Positions 45,110 to 56,199 of a stretch of 64,000 bases of DNA are shown in pieces; within the stretch, counting starts at the first letter, position 1; every line of letters starts with the position of its first letter. Made by a program: the position numbers and the translations under genes. Source of the DNA: Imbricaverruca yamaguchii (taxonomy: Eukaryota > Arthropoda > Thecostraca > Neoverrucidae); contig JAOTOL010001508.1 of the NCBI GenBank assembly GCA_034440575.1, forward strand, positions 1,010,001-1,074,000. The letters run 5' to 3'. The notes under the pieces are model-generated. The model was not told where the DNA came from. It did not search any database and saw nothing but the letters and a program-made list of their open reading frames with translations.

Positions 45110-45860
45110 TAGGTGCTTGTTCTTCCTGCTACCACTCGTTATTTAACGAACCTTTTTCTTGTTCGCTAACTAGGATATAACTAGCCAGTGTGTAGGAAAA
45201 GTAAGCTTATCTTGTCAGCATGCCAAGGTTCTAGTTAATACACAAATGAGGAAGTAGCCCAAAACTAACTTGGTAGTTTATTCACTAAGCTAACTAGGGT
45301 ACTTATACTAGCATTCTGTTCGTTTCTGAAGTCGGTGCTTGTAGTGCAGCTAGGTATGCATTAGTAAATTAGCACATACAAATATCTTGAAGCAAAATTT
45401 TATAAAACCTACTCATGCTGGATTGTTGGTTTCCATTTCAGCCGTACATGATCCATGATTGGATCACCTAAAGTCTACTGATGTTGAAGTACCAAAATGT
45501 GATAAATTGAATATGATTTCCCAAATGAATGGTTTCTTACCAACCATTCATCAATTTATTGTATGATGTCTTCCTATGTGACTTTAAAATAGTTTCCCTC
45601 CAGACGAATGCCCACGACCTAATTTCTGGATCCGCCCCTGTCCCCACTAGGAATTTTCTACTGGGGGCCTGTTCCTCCGAGTATTGCCTTAGTGACAAAT
45701 ACACATTAAGCGACCGTCCTGACTATTCGGTCAGATCTGGTGCACCTTCTACAATAAAAACTAAAACTAAAATATAGGCAATCGGAGGTCCAGTGTACTT
45801 TCCATATCCGCTTCTCCCTATGTCACATACTGCCGTTCAATAGGAAATGTACCGAAGCCA
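45110..45860. other. No feature recognised
   Basis: AT-rich sequence after the 44694 ORF. AATAAA occurs near 45753 (CTACAATAAAAACTAAAACT) and could be a polyadenylation signal for that ORF, but is weak evidence. Confidence 0.3.
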
Positions 45861-45861
45861 G

Positions 45862-46295
45862 GGGCGTCGATTTGTATCCTTTTGTGGGGGCCATGGCCCC
45901 CAAATGTTGACTTGCCCCCCACCCCCCAATGCTCATTTCTCCCCCCCAATAACTTTGATCATTTTATGGTTATAGGAAGAAAGCTACGTACAAACAAAAA
46001 TTAAACACACTATGCTACTTAGTAAACAAGTGATGCTAAGGAGGACATTTTTGTACTGAACAGAAACAGACTTAGATCGAACAGTGAGCTGACTCTCCAC
46101 ATATTATTGTAAAATGGAAATTGGTGAAAAAAGAATGTAGTGAAACTTCCTTTAACTTTGCAGCCATAACATTGGATTAAAAAATGTTGAGCTGGACTGA
46201 TGCTGGTAAACGAATGAAGCCAGATTGTCAACAACAAACAAGCAAAGCCACCAATCAACAATAGCAATGTCATACAGATTCTTGCACCCCCCCAC
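45862..46295 (+). repeat. 430-bp dispersed repeat, copy 3
   Basis: GGGGCGTCGATTTGTATCCT opening, CCCCCAATAACTTTGATC, then the AT-rich body ending near CATACAGATTCTTGCACC. It is followed by C- and A-homopolymers to 46407. Confidence 0.75.
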
Positions 46296-46407
46296 AATCA
46301 AAAAAAAAAATATTTCCCCCCCCCACCGGGGTTCCCCCCTTTCTAAAATTTTATAAAAAAAACAAAACCAAAAAAAAAAGCAAATAAAAAAAAAAAAAAA
46401 TTAAAAA
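46296..46407. other. Homopolymer-rich junction
   Basis: Runs of C, A and T with little else, joining the 430-bp repeat to the CR1 5' end. It may be a poly-A-like tail or a poorly resolved assembly segment. Confidence 0.4.
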
Positions 46408-46611
46408 GTTTGCCGCCAGGTCTCAAGGTGGAAGGAGGTTCGCCGCTGGAGCTCCAGGTTTCCAGATAAGTCGTTGCAGAACTGGGCAGTACTTTAGTCT
46501 AAGCTGTGTATAGGTGTTTAGCAATTACTTCTGTGATTATATTTCATTAGTTTTTATCTTATAAGCATTTTCGTAGCACGCAAACCATACTATATTAACC
46601 TAGCGACGCCG

Positions 46612-47025
46612 CCGTGTGCGCCATCTTTGCTTTCGGCGTGTTCTCGAGGCTTCGATTTCTGTAGTAGGAGATATTACAAGTGTGTAGATCTCATAAGTAC
46701 ATTAGACAACATTCATACTATCCTAACATACTTTATTTATTTTTTGGTGTGCATAGGGTGTTTGGTGTTGAAGTTTAAGATAGTTTAATTAGTAGTAAGT
46801 TGGGGGTATTCATAGGTGATGTGCGCCATCTTTGCTTTCGGCGTGTTCTCGACGATTCGATTTCTGTAGTAGGAGACATTACAAGTGCGTATATTTCACA
46901 AGTACATTAGACAACATTGATACTATCCTAACATACTTTATTTATTTTTTGGTGTGCATAGTGTGTTTGGTGTTGAAGTTTAAGATAATTTAATTAGCAG
47001 TAAGTTGGGGGTATTCATAAGTGCT
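46612..47025 (+). repeat. Two tandem units of about 207 bp in the CR1 5' UTR
   Basis: Units begin at about 46614 and 46821 with TGTGCGCCATCTTTGCTTTC and end before the next copy or GTGCTGTGTGACTG. The decayed copy at 22.3 kb has only one. GCCATCTT is a YY1-like core. A promoter-monomer role is inference. Confidence 0.85.
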
Positions 47026-47306
47026 GTGTGACTGTTCATTTTTCTGTCTAGCCATAAGTCATACTTGTGTTGAAGAAAATTGGATTAGACATCTTGTGTA
47101 TTTATTTAATTTAAAAAACAAAACAAAAAAAACAAACAAAAAAAACAAACAATTGTTTAATAGTTTCTCCTTTTCTTGAGGCACTCAGATAATAAACTGA
47201 CAGTATAGGAGGTAGCGATTTATAGTGAATGATAGTTAGCTTGTTTGTCGGTTGTTTAGCGAGTTAATTTGAATCTAAATCTAAGGCATAAGCTGCAGCG
47301 TTTAGG

Positions 47307-48254
47307 ATGGTTTCGACCAGGATGCAGGCACTAGAGGAAGAAATTAGGGCCCTTAAGGCAGAGGTTTCCAATCTCAAGGCAGCCCTTGTTGCACAGGGTA
47401 GGCAAGATAAAGCAACAAGGGGTCACTCCGTAGCAGGGACGTCATATGCCCAGGTGGTCGCAGGCCACCAGGTAGCTGAGGCTTCCCCTACTGTGGAGGT
47501 GGCTGGGATCTCTCAGGAGGGGAGTTTTAATAGTGAACAGAGGAGGGGTAGTTCTGGTAGGTCACAGGAGGGGAAGTGGCATGAGGTCAGGGGGTGGAGG
47601 ATTTGGAGACGCGAACCTAAGGAAAAGGTTAGTGAGTGGCAGGTGGCAGGTGGTAGGAGCGGGAGGAAGTCTAGCCAACCGACCCAGCGGGCAGGTATAG
47701 TAACAACAAATATGTTCCAGGCATTGGATGACTGCCCCCAGGAAAGCAGTAGTAAGGAGTCAGTGCTGGTCATAGGAGACTCTCGTGTGCGATATTTAGA
47801 GCGGGTATTTTGTAAAGGTAGGAGGGACAGGAGGTGCATCACCAGGCCTGGTGCCAAGGTGAAGGACCTGGTACCTGCGGTGGCACAGGTCACCAGTGAT
47901 CACCAGTTTAACACAGTCATAGTGCATGTAGGGGTAAATAACATAGGGCAGACTAGGAGTGAGGAGCTCCTGCGGGAGTACAGGGCCCTTCTGGCCACCC
48001 TCAAGGGTACCAATAGAGTCATTATAACAGGAATTTTGCCTAGGGCTAGAGCCTCCCCTGAGTGGAGCTCTAGGGCACTGGCAGCTAACGCCAGGGTAGG
48101 AAAGCTCTGCCATGAGCTAGGTTTTACATTTGTAGACGAGTGGAGCAGGTTTTATGCATCGTGGGACCTCTATCAGAGGGATGGCCTGCACTTTTCTGAG
48201 AAGGGGGTCCATGTGTTAGGCAAAGTATACGAGCATGTCCTTCAGGGAAACTAG
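47307..48254 (+). CDS. CR1 ORF1 protein, coiled coil plus SGNH hydrolase
   Basis: 315 residues. Residues 5-30 form heptads (MQALEEEIRALKAEV). A Gly/Ser/Gln-rich linker follows, then an SGNH/GDSL-like domain: GDS with Ser159 (block I), a VHVGVNNIG motif (207-214, block III Asn) and DGLH (Asp292/His295, block V). In CR1 and related LINEs this esterase-type ORF1 is thought to act in ribonucleoprotein formation and membrane or nucleic-acid interaction. The start is the first ATG after the 5' UTR. It is 8 bp upstream of ORF2, suggesting coupled or reinitiated translation. Confidence 0.93.
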   Translation: MVSTRMQALEEEIRALKAEVSNLKAALVAQGRQDKATRGHSVAGTSYAQVVAGHQVAEASPTVEVAGISQEGSFNSEQRRGSSGRSQEGKWHEVRGWRIWRREPKEKVSEWQVAGGRSGRKSSQPTQRAGIVTTNMFQALDDCPQESSSKESVLVIGDSRVRYLERVFCKGRRDRRCITRPGAKVKDLVPAVAQVTSDHQFNTVIVHVGVNNIGQTRSEELLREYRALLATLKGTNRVIITGILPRARASPEWSSRALAANARVGKLCHELGFTFVDEWSRFYASWDLYQRDGLHFSEKGVHVLGKVYEHVLQGN

Positions 48255-48262
48255 GAAATGGG

Positions 48263-51200
48263 GTGGGGAGGGATCACATTGCATTGCCAACTCAGGAATA
48301 TTCCAATAGTGTCAGCCAAGGCAATAGAACCTCAAAGTCTGCAAATAGGGACAGCAGCAACTCAAGGGGACAGAGTTATAGTTCATCTAGTGATAAAAGA
48401 ACTCCTCAATATGAAAAAGCTAAAGGTGGTTATGGAGCATTCGTTAAGTGTATGATGTTTAATGCTCAGAGTATCCGTTCCAAATTTGATGAGTTCAAGT
48501 GTTATGTTGCTGAGGAGGAACCGGATTTTGTTTGCATTACGGAGGCATGGGTCAGTGAAGGGTATTTTGGAGATAACTTACAGGACTATGAGATCCAGGG
48601 ATACAATATGTTTTCGTGCAATAGGGGTCCAGCAATGAAAGGGGGTGGTGTAATGCTCTATATAAATAGCTTATTCAGTTCTCAAAAAGTAGCAGGTGGG
48701 GATAAAAATGTGTCTGTGGAGTCCATTTGGCTTGATGTCACTGTGGGAAAAGGCAACAGCAATACTCTTAGGATAGGAGCTTTCTACCGATCAGGAACCC
48801 TGCCAAATTCTCAGCAACTGGAGCTTGACAAGGTGATTTGTGAGGAAATCAGTAGAAACTTTAAGAGGAAGTGCCTTATTCTCGGTGACTTTAATCTAAA
48901 AGGTTATGAAAATGCTGGTGTTGGCACCCCATCATGCAAAATGTTTAGGAAATGCCTTGAAGAGGACCTGTTCTTACACCAGTTTGTATCGGAACCTACC
49001 AGGCATGGTTCATTCTTGGACCTTGTATTCTCGGATTTAAGTGACTTGGTTCAAGACTTGACTGTAGGCGAAACTCTGGGAAAAAGTGACCATAACATAG
49101 TTAGATTCAAGGCACATGTAGGGGAAATTATCAAGGATAATTTGGTAAAGGTTCCAAATTTCAACAGAGCAGACTTTAACGGCATGAGAGCGGCTTTAAG
49201 TGCCATCAGATGGGAAGAAGAATTCTCCAACTTAAATGCCTGTGAAATGTGGGAAAAGTTCAAATCTTACTTGAAGGAAACTCAGATTAGACATGTCCCC
49301 CAAAAGCAAAGACGCAAAAGAAGGGTAGGAAAGCCAGCATGGCTTACACCAGACGTCATAAAAACAATTAAGGCTAAGAAAACTGCATTTAGAGTTTTTA
49401 AAGAAGCCTCAAATGTCGTTAATCTAAAGGCGTATCGAAAAGCTAGAGACACTGTGAAGCAAAAAACCAGAGCAGCAAAGCGAGCAAAAGAACTGGATTT
49501 AGCTAGAAACTGTAATGGGGACAGTAAAAAGTTCTTTAGTTTCTACAAGCTGAGTAAAGTTTCTAGCACAATTGGTCCACTGGAAGTAAACGGGACTATA
49601 TTGGGTGAGGATAGTGAGATGGTTGAGGAGCTGAGCAAGCAGTTCAAATCAGTGTTTACATTGGAAGATATGACCAATCTGCCGACCATACACCATAGTT
49701 CAGTGACATGGGATCTGACAAATGATGTTGATTTCATTGATAGTGATGTTGTTTACAATCATATCAGGAAAATAAAGCAAAATAAGGCAGCAGGACCCGA
49801 TGAAATTTATGCTAGGGTGTTGCGGGAAACTGAAAAGGAACTGGCATTTCCACTTAGTATAATATTTTGTAGATCAGTTTCACATAATGAAATTCCAACC
49901 GATTGGAAAAGGGCAAATGTAGTTCCTATTTTCAAGAAAGGAGAAAGAGGGAAAGTTGAGAACTATAGGCCAATAAGTCTCACATCCCTAGTATGCAAGG
50001 TACTCGAATCAATTATCAAGGATAGAATAGTTAGTTATCTGGAAGGTAGCAGATTGATTCAAAATACTCAACATGGGTTTAGAAAAGGACGATCGTGTCT
50101 CACAAACCTCTTGGACTTTTTGAACTTCGCCACAGAACAATTTGATCAGGGAAATCAGGTTGATGTAGCATATCTTGACTTTAGTAAGGCCTTTGACAAG
50201 GTACCCCATAAACGGTTAATGATACAGCTTCAGTCCCATGGTATTGCAGGTAGCATCTTAAAATGGATAGAGTTGTGGCTTTCAGATAGACAGCAAAGAG
50301 TGATGCTAAATGGTACAAAGTCATCATGGCAAAATGTTCTTAGTGGAGTCCCCCAGGGGTCAGTACTAGGGCCATTACTGTTCATTATATTTGTAAATAA
50401 CATTGAAAGTGGCCTAAGCAGTAAAGTTTTGAAATTTGCGGATGATTTGAAGGTCTTTAGAGCAATAACAGGTCAGGATGAGCATATCTCGCTGCAAAAA
50501 GACTTAGACGAACTTGTGAAGTGGTCCGAAGAATGGCAAATGAAATTTAACTTTGATAAGTGCAAAATCATGCATGTAGGTAAGCAGCATATGAAGGCTC
50601 CATACTTGATGGGTGGCCAAGTGCTATCAGTGACTCAACAGGAGAAGGATTTAGGTGTTATTCTAAACACAAAACTGGGGGCATCAGAACAGACCAAGGA
50701 AGCCAGGAAGAAGGCACTGAGAATGCTCGGGGCAATAAATAGGAATGTATCATACAGAAGTGAGGAAGTGATCAGGAAGCTTTACTGTGCATACGTCAGG
50801 CCACATTTGGAATACTGCATCCAAGCTTGGTCTCCTAGCTATGAAAAAGATTGTTGGCTTTTGGAGAGAGTACAAAAGAGGGCTACAAAAATGGTTAATG
50901 GCATAAGCAACCTGGCATATGAGGAAAGATTGAAGAAATTGAATATGTTTTCACTTAGATATAGAAGGCTGAGAGGAGATCTCATCGAGGTCTTTAAATT
51001 TGTCAATGGTCTGGAGAGGGGATACCTTGGGGAAATGTTTGAATTTAACAGAAATGATGCAATTAGAGGTCATAAATTCAAAATTAAAGTTAACCACAGC
51101 AGAACAAGGTTAAGGCAAACTTTCTTCACCAACAGGGTAGTGGAACACTGGAACCAGCTGCCAGAAAACATCGTCAGTAGCAGCACATTGAACATCTTTA

Positions 51201-51265
51201 AAAACAGCATAGACAATCATTATAAGAATATAGGGCTTGCTTTTCAGTATTACAGGGAGGGCTGA
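48263..51265 (+). CDS. CR1 ORF2: APE endonuclease and reverse transcriptase
   Basis: 1000 residues, uninterrupted. Residues 65-280 are the apurinic-like endonuclease that nicks the target (NAQS with Asn68, TEAW with Glu94, GDFN 208-211, SDHN 275-278). Residues about 560-830 are the reverse transcriptase: motif A AYLDFSKAFD with Asp639, GVPQGSVLGP (about 694-703) and the catalytic FADD at 725-728. The post-RT part (SYEKDCWLLERVQKRATKM onward) is the usual CR1 C-terminal region. All visible catalytic residues are present. The first ATG is taken; a shorter protein starting near MMFNAQS (residue 64) is possible. Confidence 0.95.
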   Translation: MGRDHIALPTQEYSNSVSQGNRTSKSANRDSSNSRGQSYSSSSDKRTPQYEKAKGGYGAFVKCMMFNAQSIRSKFDEFKCYVAEEEPDFVCITEAWVSEGYFGDNLQDYEIQGYNMFSCNRGPAMKGGGVMLYINSLFSSQKVAGGDKNVSVESIWLDVTVGKGNSNTLRIGAFYRSGTLPNSQQLELDKVICEEISRNFKRKCLILGDFNLKGYENAGVGTPSCKMFRKCLEEDLFLHQFVSEPTRHGSFLDLVFSDLSDLVQDLTVGETLGKSDHNIVRFKAHVGEIIKDNLVKVPNFNRADFNGMRAALSAIRWEEEFSNLNACEMWEKFKSYLKETQIRHVPQKQRRKRRVGKPAWLTPDVIKTIKAKKTAFRVFKEASNVVNLKAYRKARDTVKQKTRAAKRAKELDLARNCNGDSKKFFSFYKLSKVSSTIGPLEVNGTILGEDSEMVEELSKQFKSVFTLEDMTNLPTIHHSSVTWDLTNDVDFIDSDVVYNHIRKIKQNKAAGPDEIYARVLRETEKELAFPLSIIFCRSVSHNEIPTDWKRANVVPIFKKGERGKVENYRPISLTSLVCKVLESIIKDRIVSYLEGSRLIQNTQHGFRKGRSCLTNLLDFLNFATEQFDQGNQVDVAYLDFSKAFDKVPHKRLMIQLQSHGIAGSILKWIELWLSDRQQRVMLNGTKSSWQNVLSGVPQGSVLGPLLFIIFVNNIESGLSSKVLKFADDLKVFRAITGQDEHISLQKDLDELVKWSEEWQMKFNFDKCKIMHVGKQHMKAPYLMGGQVLSVTQQEKDLGVILNTKLGASEQTKEARKKALRMLGAINRNVSYRSEEVIRKLYCAYVRPHLEYCIQAWSPSYEKDCWLLERVQKRATKMVNGISNLAYEERLKKLNMFSLRYRRLRGDLIEVFKFVNGLERGYLGEMFEFNRNDAIRGHKFKIKVNHSRTRLRQTFFTNRVVEHWNQLPENIVSSSTLNIFKNSIDNHYKNIGLAFQYYREG

Positions 51266-51363
51266 TTAACAGTTTTGGTGTGCAACTGGTTCAGTGTACA
51301 GAGTGCAACCAAGAAGGGCCCTTGTGGCTCATAGTTGCACTAATCTTTTATGTCTTTATGTCT

Positions 51364-51950
51364 TTATTGTCACGCAATGGACATCAGTGCGCATGAAGGG
51401 CCTTGAGTGCGCATGTAATGACACTGGGGAGAGATAGTAATGCTGCAAATTAATACTACATTATTTATTACCTGAATTGAATATGTTGATGAAAAGAATT
51501 GATGCATGCAATCATCAATTCTTTTCACAGTAAAAAGCGTGATGACTGGAAATTGTGTTCAGTTGCATAACTTCATAAAGCATACCTTGTTAACTATAAA
51601 AGTTGAATTTGGAAACATACACATTACTAGGATGCTCAGAAATACTAGAAATACAAACGATGTTCTGAAGCTGTCATTAGGAAACGTAAAGTTTTTTTTT
51701 AATACAAAAAACGTTGTATGAAAACACATGAAATATGTCCTGGTGTGCCTCCTCTTTTCATTTCGAATTTAAAGTGTATCGGAAACAAAAATACTTCGTC
51801 ATATATCAAGAGCATCTTGTGGCGGCGTCTGCGACGAATCTGACGTACTGTGGCCACTGTCTCCATGTGCGTGTACATTGCCTGTGACCTTTTGGTGTTG
51901 TAGCATATTTTACATTTGAGCTACGAAGCGCCCTAAAGCCCAAATAACTA
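51364..51950. other. No feature recognised
   Basis: AT-rich. A 15-bp self-complementary element (GAAAAGAATTGATG / ATCAATTCTTTTC, 51490-51528) is present. Confidence 0.4.
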
Positions 51951-52072
51951 ACTAACTCGGCTGCTTATGAACGTCCCTCTTAGCGTGTAGGGTCATGCTG
52001 GTTAGCGCGTAGGTTGGCCACCTGCGTGCCAATTTTGAAGGAAATCTGGGTAGTCTGACCCTGTCATTTGAC

Positions 52073-52722
<650 letters not shown>

Positions 52723-53529
52723 GATCGCAAAAAACAGTAGCATCATATATTCAATTAAAAAGGGAATATGCCACCCGTTCCCCAATTGCGCAGTAACTCT
52801 TCACGTGACGTTCCTGAAACTTCGACCCGAATGGAATGAACGTTTATTTTGCATGCTTTGGCACGGGTCAATCAATTCTATAACTTTCGATTTCTGCCCT
52901 TCTGCAAGGGGTGCTTCCCTAGAACCAATTTTGAAGGAAATCGGAGGCGTCCAACCTCGATGACATTTTACTTTTGACCCCAAATATATCTGTGGTGTTG
53001 TGTAATACGTCTTCTTGTGTTTGCTCATGTTAATCAGGATGCCGAGCTCTACCAGTATGCTGGCTTTCATGATGTTCCACTGGGAGGCATCAAGTATTGA
53101 TTTAGCTTGACGTGCAGTTTGCCATTGGTGTTTTGTTTTTAATTGCCGCATGAACCCACCGGGAAATATTTTGGCCCAATAATCCAGCTGTTCATGAAGG
53201 CCCTTGTGAGCCTTCATGCTTATGACCGTCAGCGCATCTTGGACTATATGTGTGGCAATCTTGAAATAATTATGAGAGATCAACCTTAATGATCCCGACT
53301 TCGACCTTGAGTAATTCGGCTGTTTACGAACGCCCCTCTTAGCCTGTATGCTCATGATGATCAGTGCATCAAGTATTACCCGTGCAACAATTTTGAAGGA
53401 AATCTAGACGAGGCCGGTCTCGATGGCCTTTGGTCCTTGGCCCCGGAAATCTCCGTAGCTTTTTGTGACGGGGCTTCTTAAATATGCTCATGATAATCAG
53501 TGCATCAAGCTCAACTGGTAGATTCTCGA

Positions 53530-54805
53530 ACAAATGTACGCATGACGATACACCTAAGTAAATGTAAGTAAGCAAATGCACGTATGCATAAAGGTACGTA
53601 TGACAAAGATACGTCAGCGCAAACGTACGTACGCGCAAATATACGTTCGTGTAACCGATATATATCACTGCTGATATTTTAATGTATGTACGTGATCCAA
53701 AAATACATCATCGCAGATATACGTAAGCGCAAATGGACGTAAGCGCAAGCATAAGTATGCGTAAGTGTACGTAAGCGCAAAAGTACGTTAGCGTAAATGT
53801 ATGTAAGTGCAAATGTACGTATGCGCAATTATATGTCAAAGCAAATATACGAATGCGCAGAAGTACGTAATCGCAAATGTACGTATGCGTGTTTGCGAAT
53901 ATGCGACAGCGCAAAAGTATGTCGGAGCAAATGCATACAGGCACATATGGACGTAAGCGCAAACTTACATGAGGCAGATGAACGTAAGTGCAGATGTGCG
54001 AAGGCGCAAAAATACTCATGAGAAATAGATGTATGGCAGATGTACACAAGAGCAATTATGCGCATGGTAAAGGTCCATAAGCCAATATACGTAAGCGCAA
54101 ATGTACGTATGGCATACGTACCCAGCCAAACGTATGAAAACGTAAAGATACGTATGCGTAACTGTACGCGCATTGGCTTATACATACATTTACTTTACGT
54201 ACATGTGCGTTTACATACTTGTACGTTTACGTACATTTGCTCTTATATGCCTTCATTCTTACATACATTTCGCTTACGTACATTTAGACATGCGCACAAT
54301 TGCACATGTCTGTATTTGCTCTTAGGTACATTTGTGCTTGCGTACATCTGCGCATACATACATTTGTGCATGCGCACATTTGCGTATACGTACCTTTGCT
54401 CTGACGTGCCTTTGTTCATTCGTACTTCTGTGCGTACGTACATTTATGCATACGTACAGTTGCACATCCGTACATTTGCGCTTGCGTACATCTACGCATG
54501 CGTACATTTGTACATGCGTACATTTGCGCATACGTGCATTTGCCATATGTACTTTTGCGCTTGCGTATATTTACGAACATGTTATGCATACGTATATTTG
54601 CGTCTCCGAACATTTGGGCATACACACTTTTGCACTTCCGTACATTTGCGTATACGTACATTTGCGCTTAACTACATTTGTCATACGTACATATGCGCTT
54701 ACGAACGATTTTCATACGTACATCTATGCCTACGTACATTTGCTTCGGTACATTTCAGTATGGACATCTGTCACGCATACATTTGCTTTACGTACATTTG
54801 TCCGT
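53530..54805. repeat. 16-bp array that inverts at about 54175
   Basis: From about 53530 to 54170 the unit reads ACGTAAGCGCAAATGT on the + strand with 16-bp period. From about 54185 to 54805 the complement ACATTTGCGCTTACGT recurs at the same period. The whole is a large imperfect palindrome of diverged units, each with internal palindromes (ACGT, GCGC, GTAC). Confidence 0.9.
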
Positions 54806-55590
54806 TTACCCTACCAGTATGCTAGTTTTCACGATGCTCCCCCTGTAAAAATCAAATTTCAATGTTGCTTGATGTGCATATTGATATTCGTTTTGTGCTA
54901 TGAATCGCTGCATATGCACACCCAGAAAAGTTTGGACACAAATAATCCAGCCGTTTATGGACGACCATCTTGGCTTGTATGCTCATGAGGGTTAGTTCAT
55001 CCTAGAATAAATGTGTGCCTATTTTGAATGAATTATAAGGAGTCCCACCCCAATGACCCCGCCCTCTGAGCTTTTATGCTGATGATGGTCAGTGCATCAA
55101 TTACTCCGCGTGTACAAACTTTGAAGAAAATGTGAATAGTCCGACATCACTGACCCTGACCCTTGACACTGAATAGCTCAACTGTTTAGCAAGGCCGCTT
55201 TATCATTCATGCCCATGGTCGTCAGTTAGTCCTGGACTACACGTGTGCCATTAACAATATATATCAGTGGTCCGACCCCAATGATCTCGACCTTTGATCT
55301 TGAATAACTCAGCTGTTTATGAACGACCCTCTTAGCCTTTGTGTTCATGATGATCCGTGCATCAATTATGACTATTCCACCAATTTTTAACGGAATCTGA
55401 AGAATCCAACCTCAATAACTCTAACCTTTGACATTGCATATCTCAGCTGATCGTGAATGCTCCTCTTAGCTTGTATGCTCATATAATTAGTGTATCGATT
55501 ACTACCCATCTGCTAATTTCGAAGGAAATCTCGATGACCTTTGACCTTTGACCATGAATATCCCAGTGGTGTTTTGCAATGCGGCTTCTT

Positions 55591-55754
55591 CTTGGGGACG
55601 AGTGGCCTAGGGGTAAGTTGCTCGTCTCACAATCGAAAGGTTGTGGGTTCGAGTCTCACCTGTCACTACTCTTCGCCCGCGACCAATCGGCGTGAGAGAT
55701 TGGCGACGCTACATGACTCAACGGTCGATGTGTCGTAAAACCAATAACCAACCA
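55591..55754 (+). repeat. tRNA-Val-like SINE with 15-bp target duplication
   Basis: The head has an A box (TGGCCTAGGGGTAAG, 55603 on) and a B box (GGTTCGAGTC, about 55646), with a loop resembling tRNA-Val (CAC). The body ends at GTCGTAAAACCAATAACCAA. Flanks 55576-55590 and 55755-55769 match as GCAATGC(G/A)GCTTCTT. A related unoccupied site (GTGTAATACGTCTTCTTGTG) lies near 53000. The cloverleaf is too imperfect for a working tRNA. Confidence 0.85.
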
Positions 55755-56199
55755 GCAATGCAGCTTCTTGATTGTGCTCACGATAATCCGTGTACCGAGG
55801 TCCACCAGCATGCTCGTTTTCACGATGTTCCACATGTAGGGATCGAATATCAATCTAACTTGGCGTGCAAGTTAAAAAAGAAAAGCTTTGTGTTTTGAAT
55901 CGCTGCCTTGGTCCAGGATAATTTTTCCAGGAGAGGTTTTGATACACATAATTTTGCTTTTATGAACGTCCCTTCAAGTTTTATGCTCATGGTCATCAAT
56001 GCATCCAAGAGTACATTTGTGCCCATTTTTAGGAATTCTGAGGAGTTCACGACCTGAATGACCCAGACGTTTTACCTGGAATATCTCAGCTGTTTAAGGG
56101 CGCCCTGCTTAGCTTTTATAGTCATGATGATCAGTTCATCCAGTACTGCATGTGTACCAATTTTGAAGGAATTCTGAAGAGTCTGTATTTCTTAGATAT

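Larger units (their letters stand above)
46408..51363 (+). mobile_element. Full-length CR1 LINE with two open ORFs
   Basis: About 4.96 kb: a 5' UTR (46408-47306) with a roughly 207-bp unit present twice, ORF1 (SGNH type), an 8-bp gap, ORF2 (endonuclease-RT), and a short 3' UTR ending in TCTTTTATGTCTTTATGTC, the 8-bp tail typical of CR1. All other copies in the window align to it and are damaged. No target-site duplication is evident, as usual for CR1. The intact ORFs suggest a recent insertion. Confidence 0.95.

Noticed and set aside
53369..54988. Tyr/Cys/Ala-rich ORFs (261, 218, 118 residues)
   Set aside because: Translations of the 16-bp inverted array; the same peptides appear on both strands.
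55594..55668. Functional tRNA-Val gene
   Set aside because: The anticodon stem is mispaired, the acceptor stem does not pair, and a SINE body with target duplication follows; it is a SINE head.
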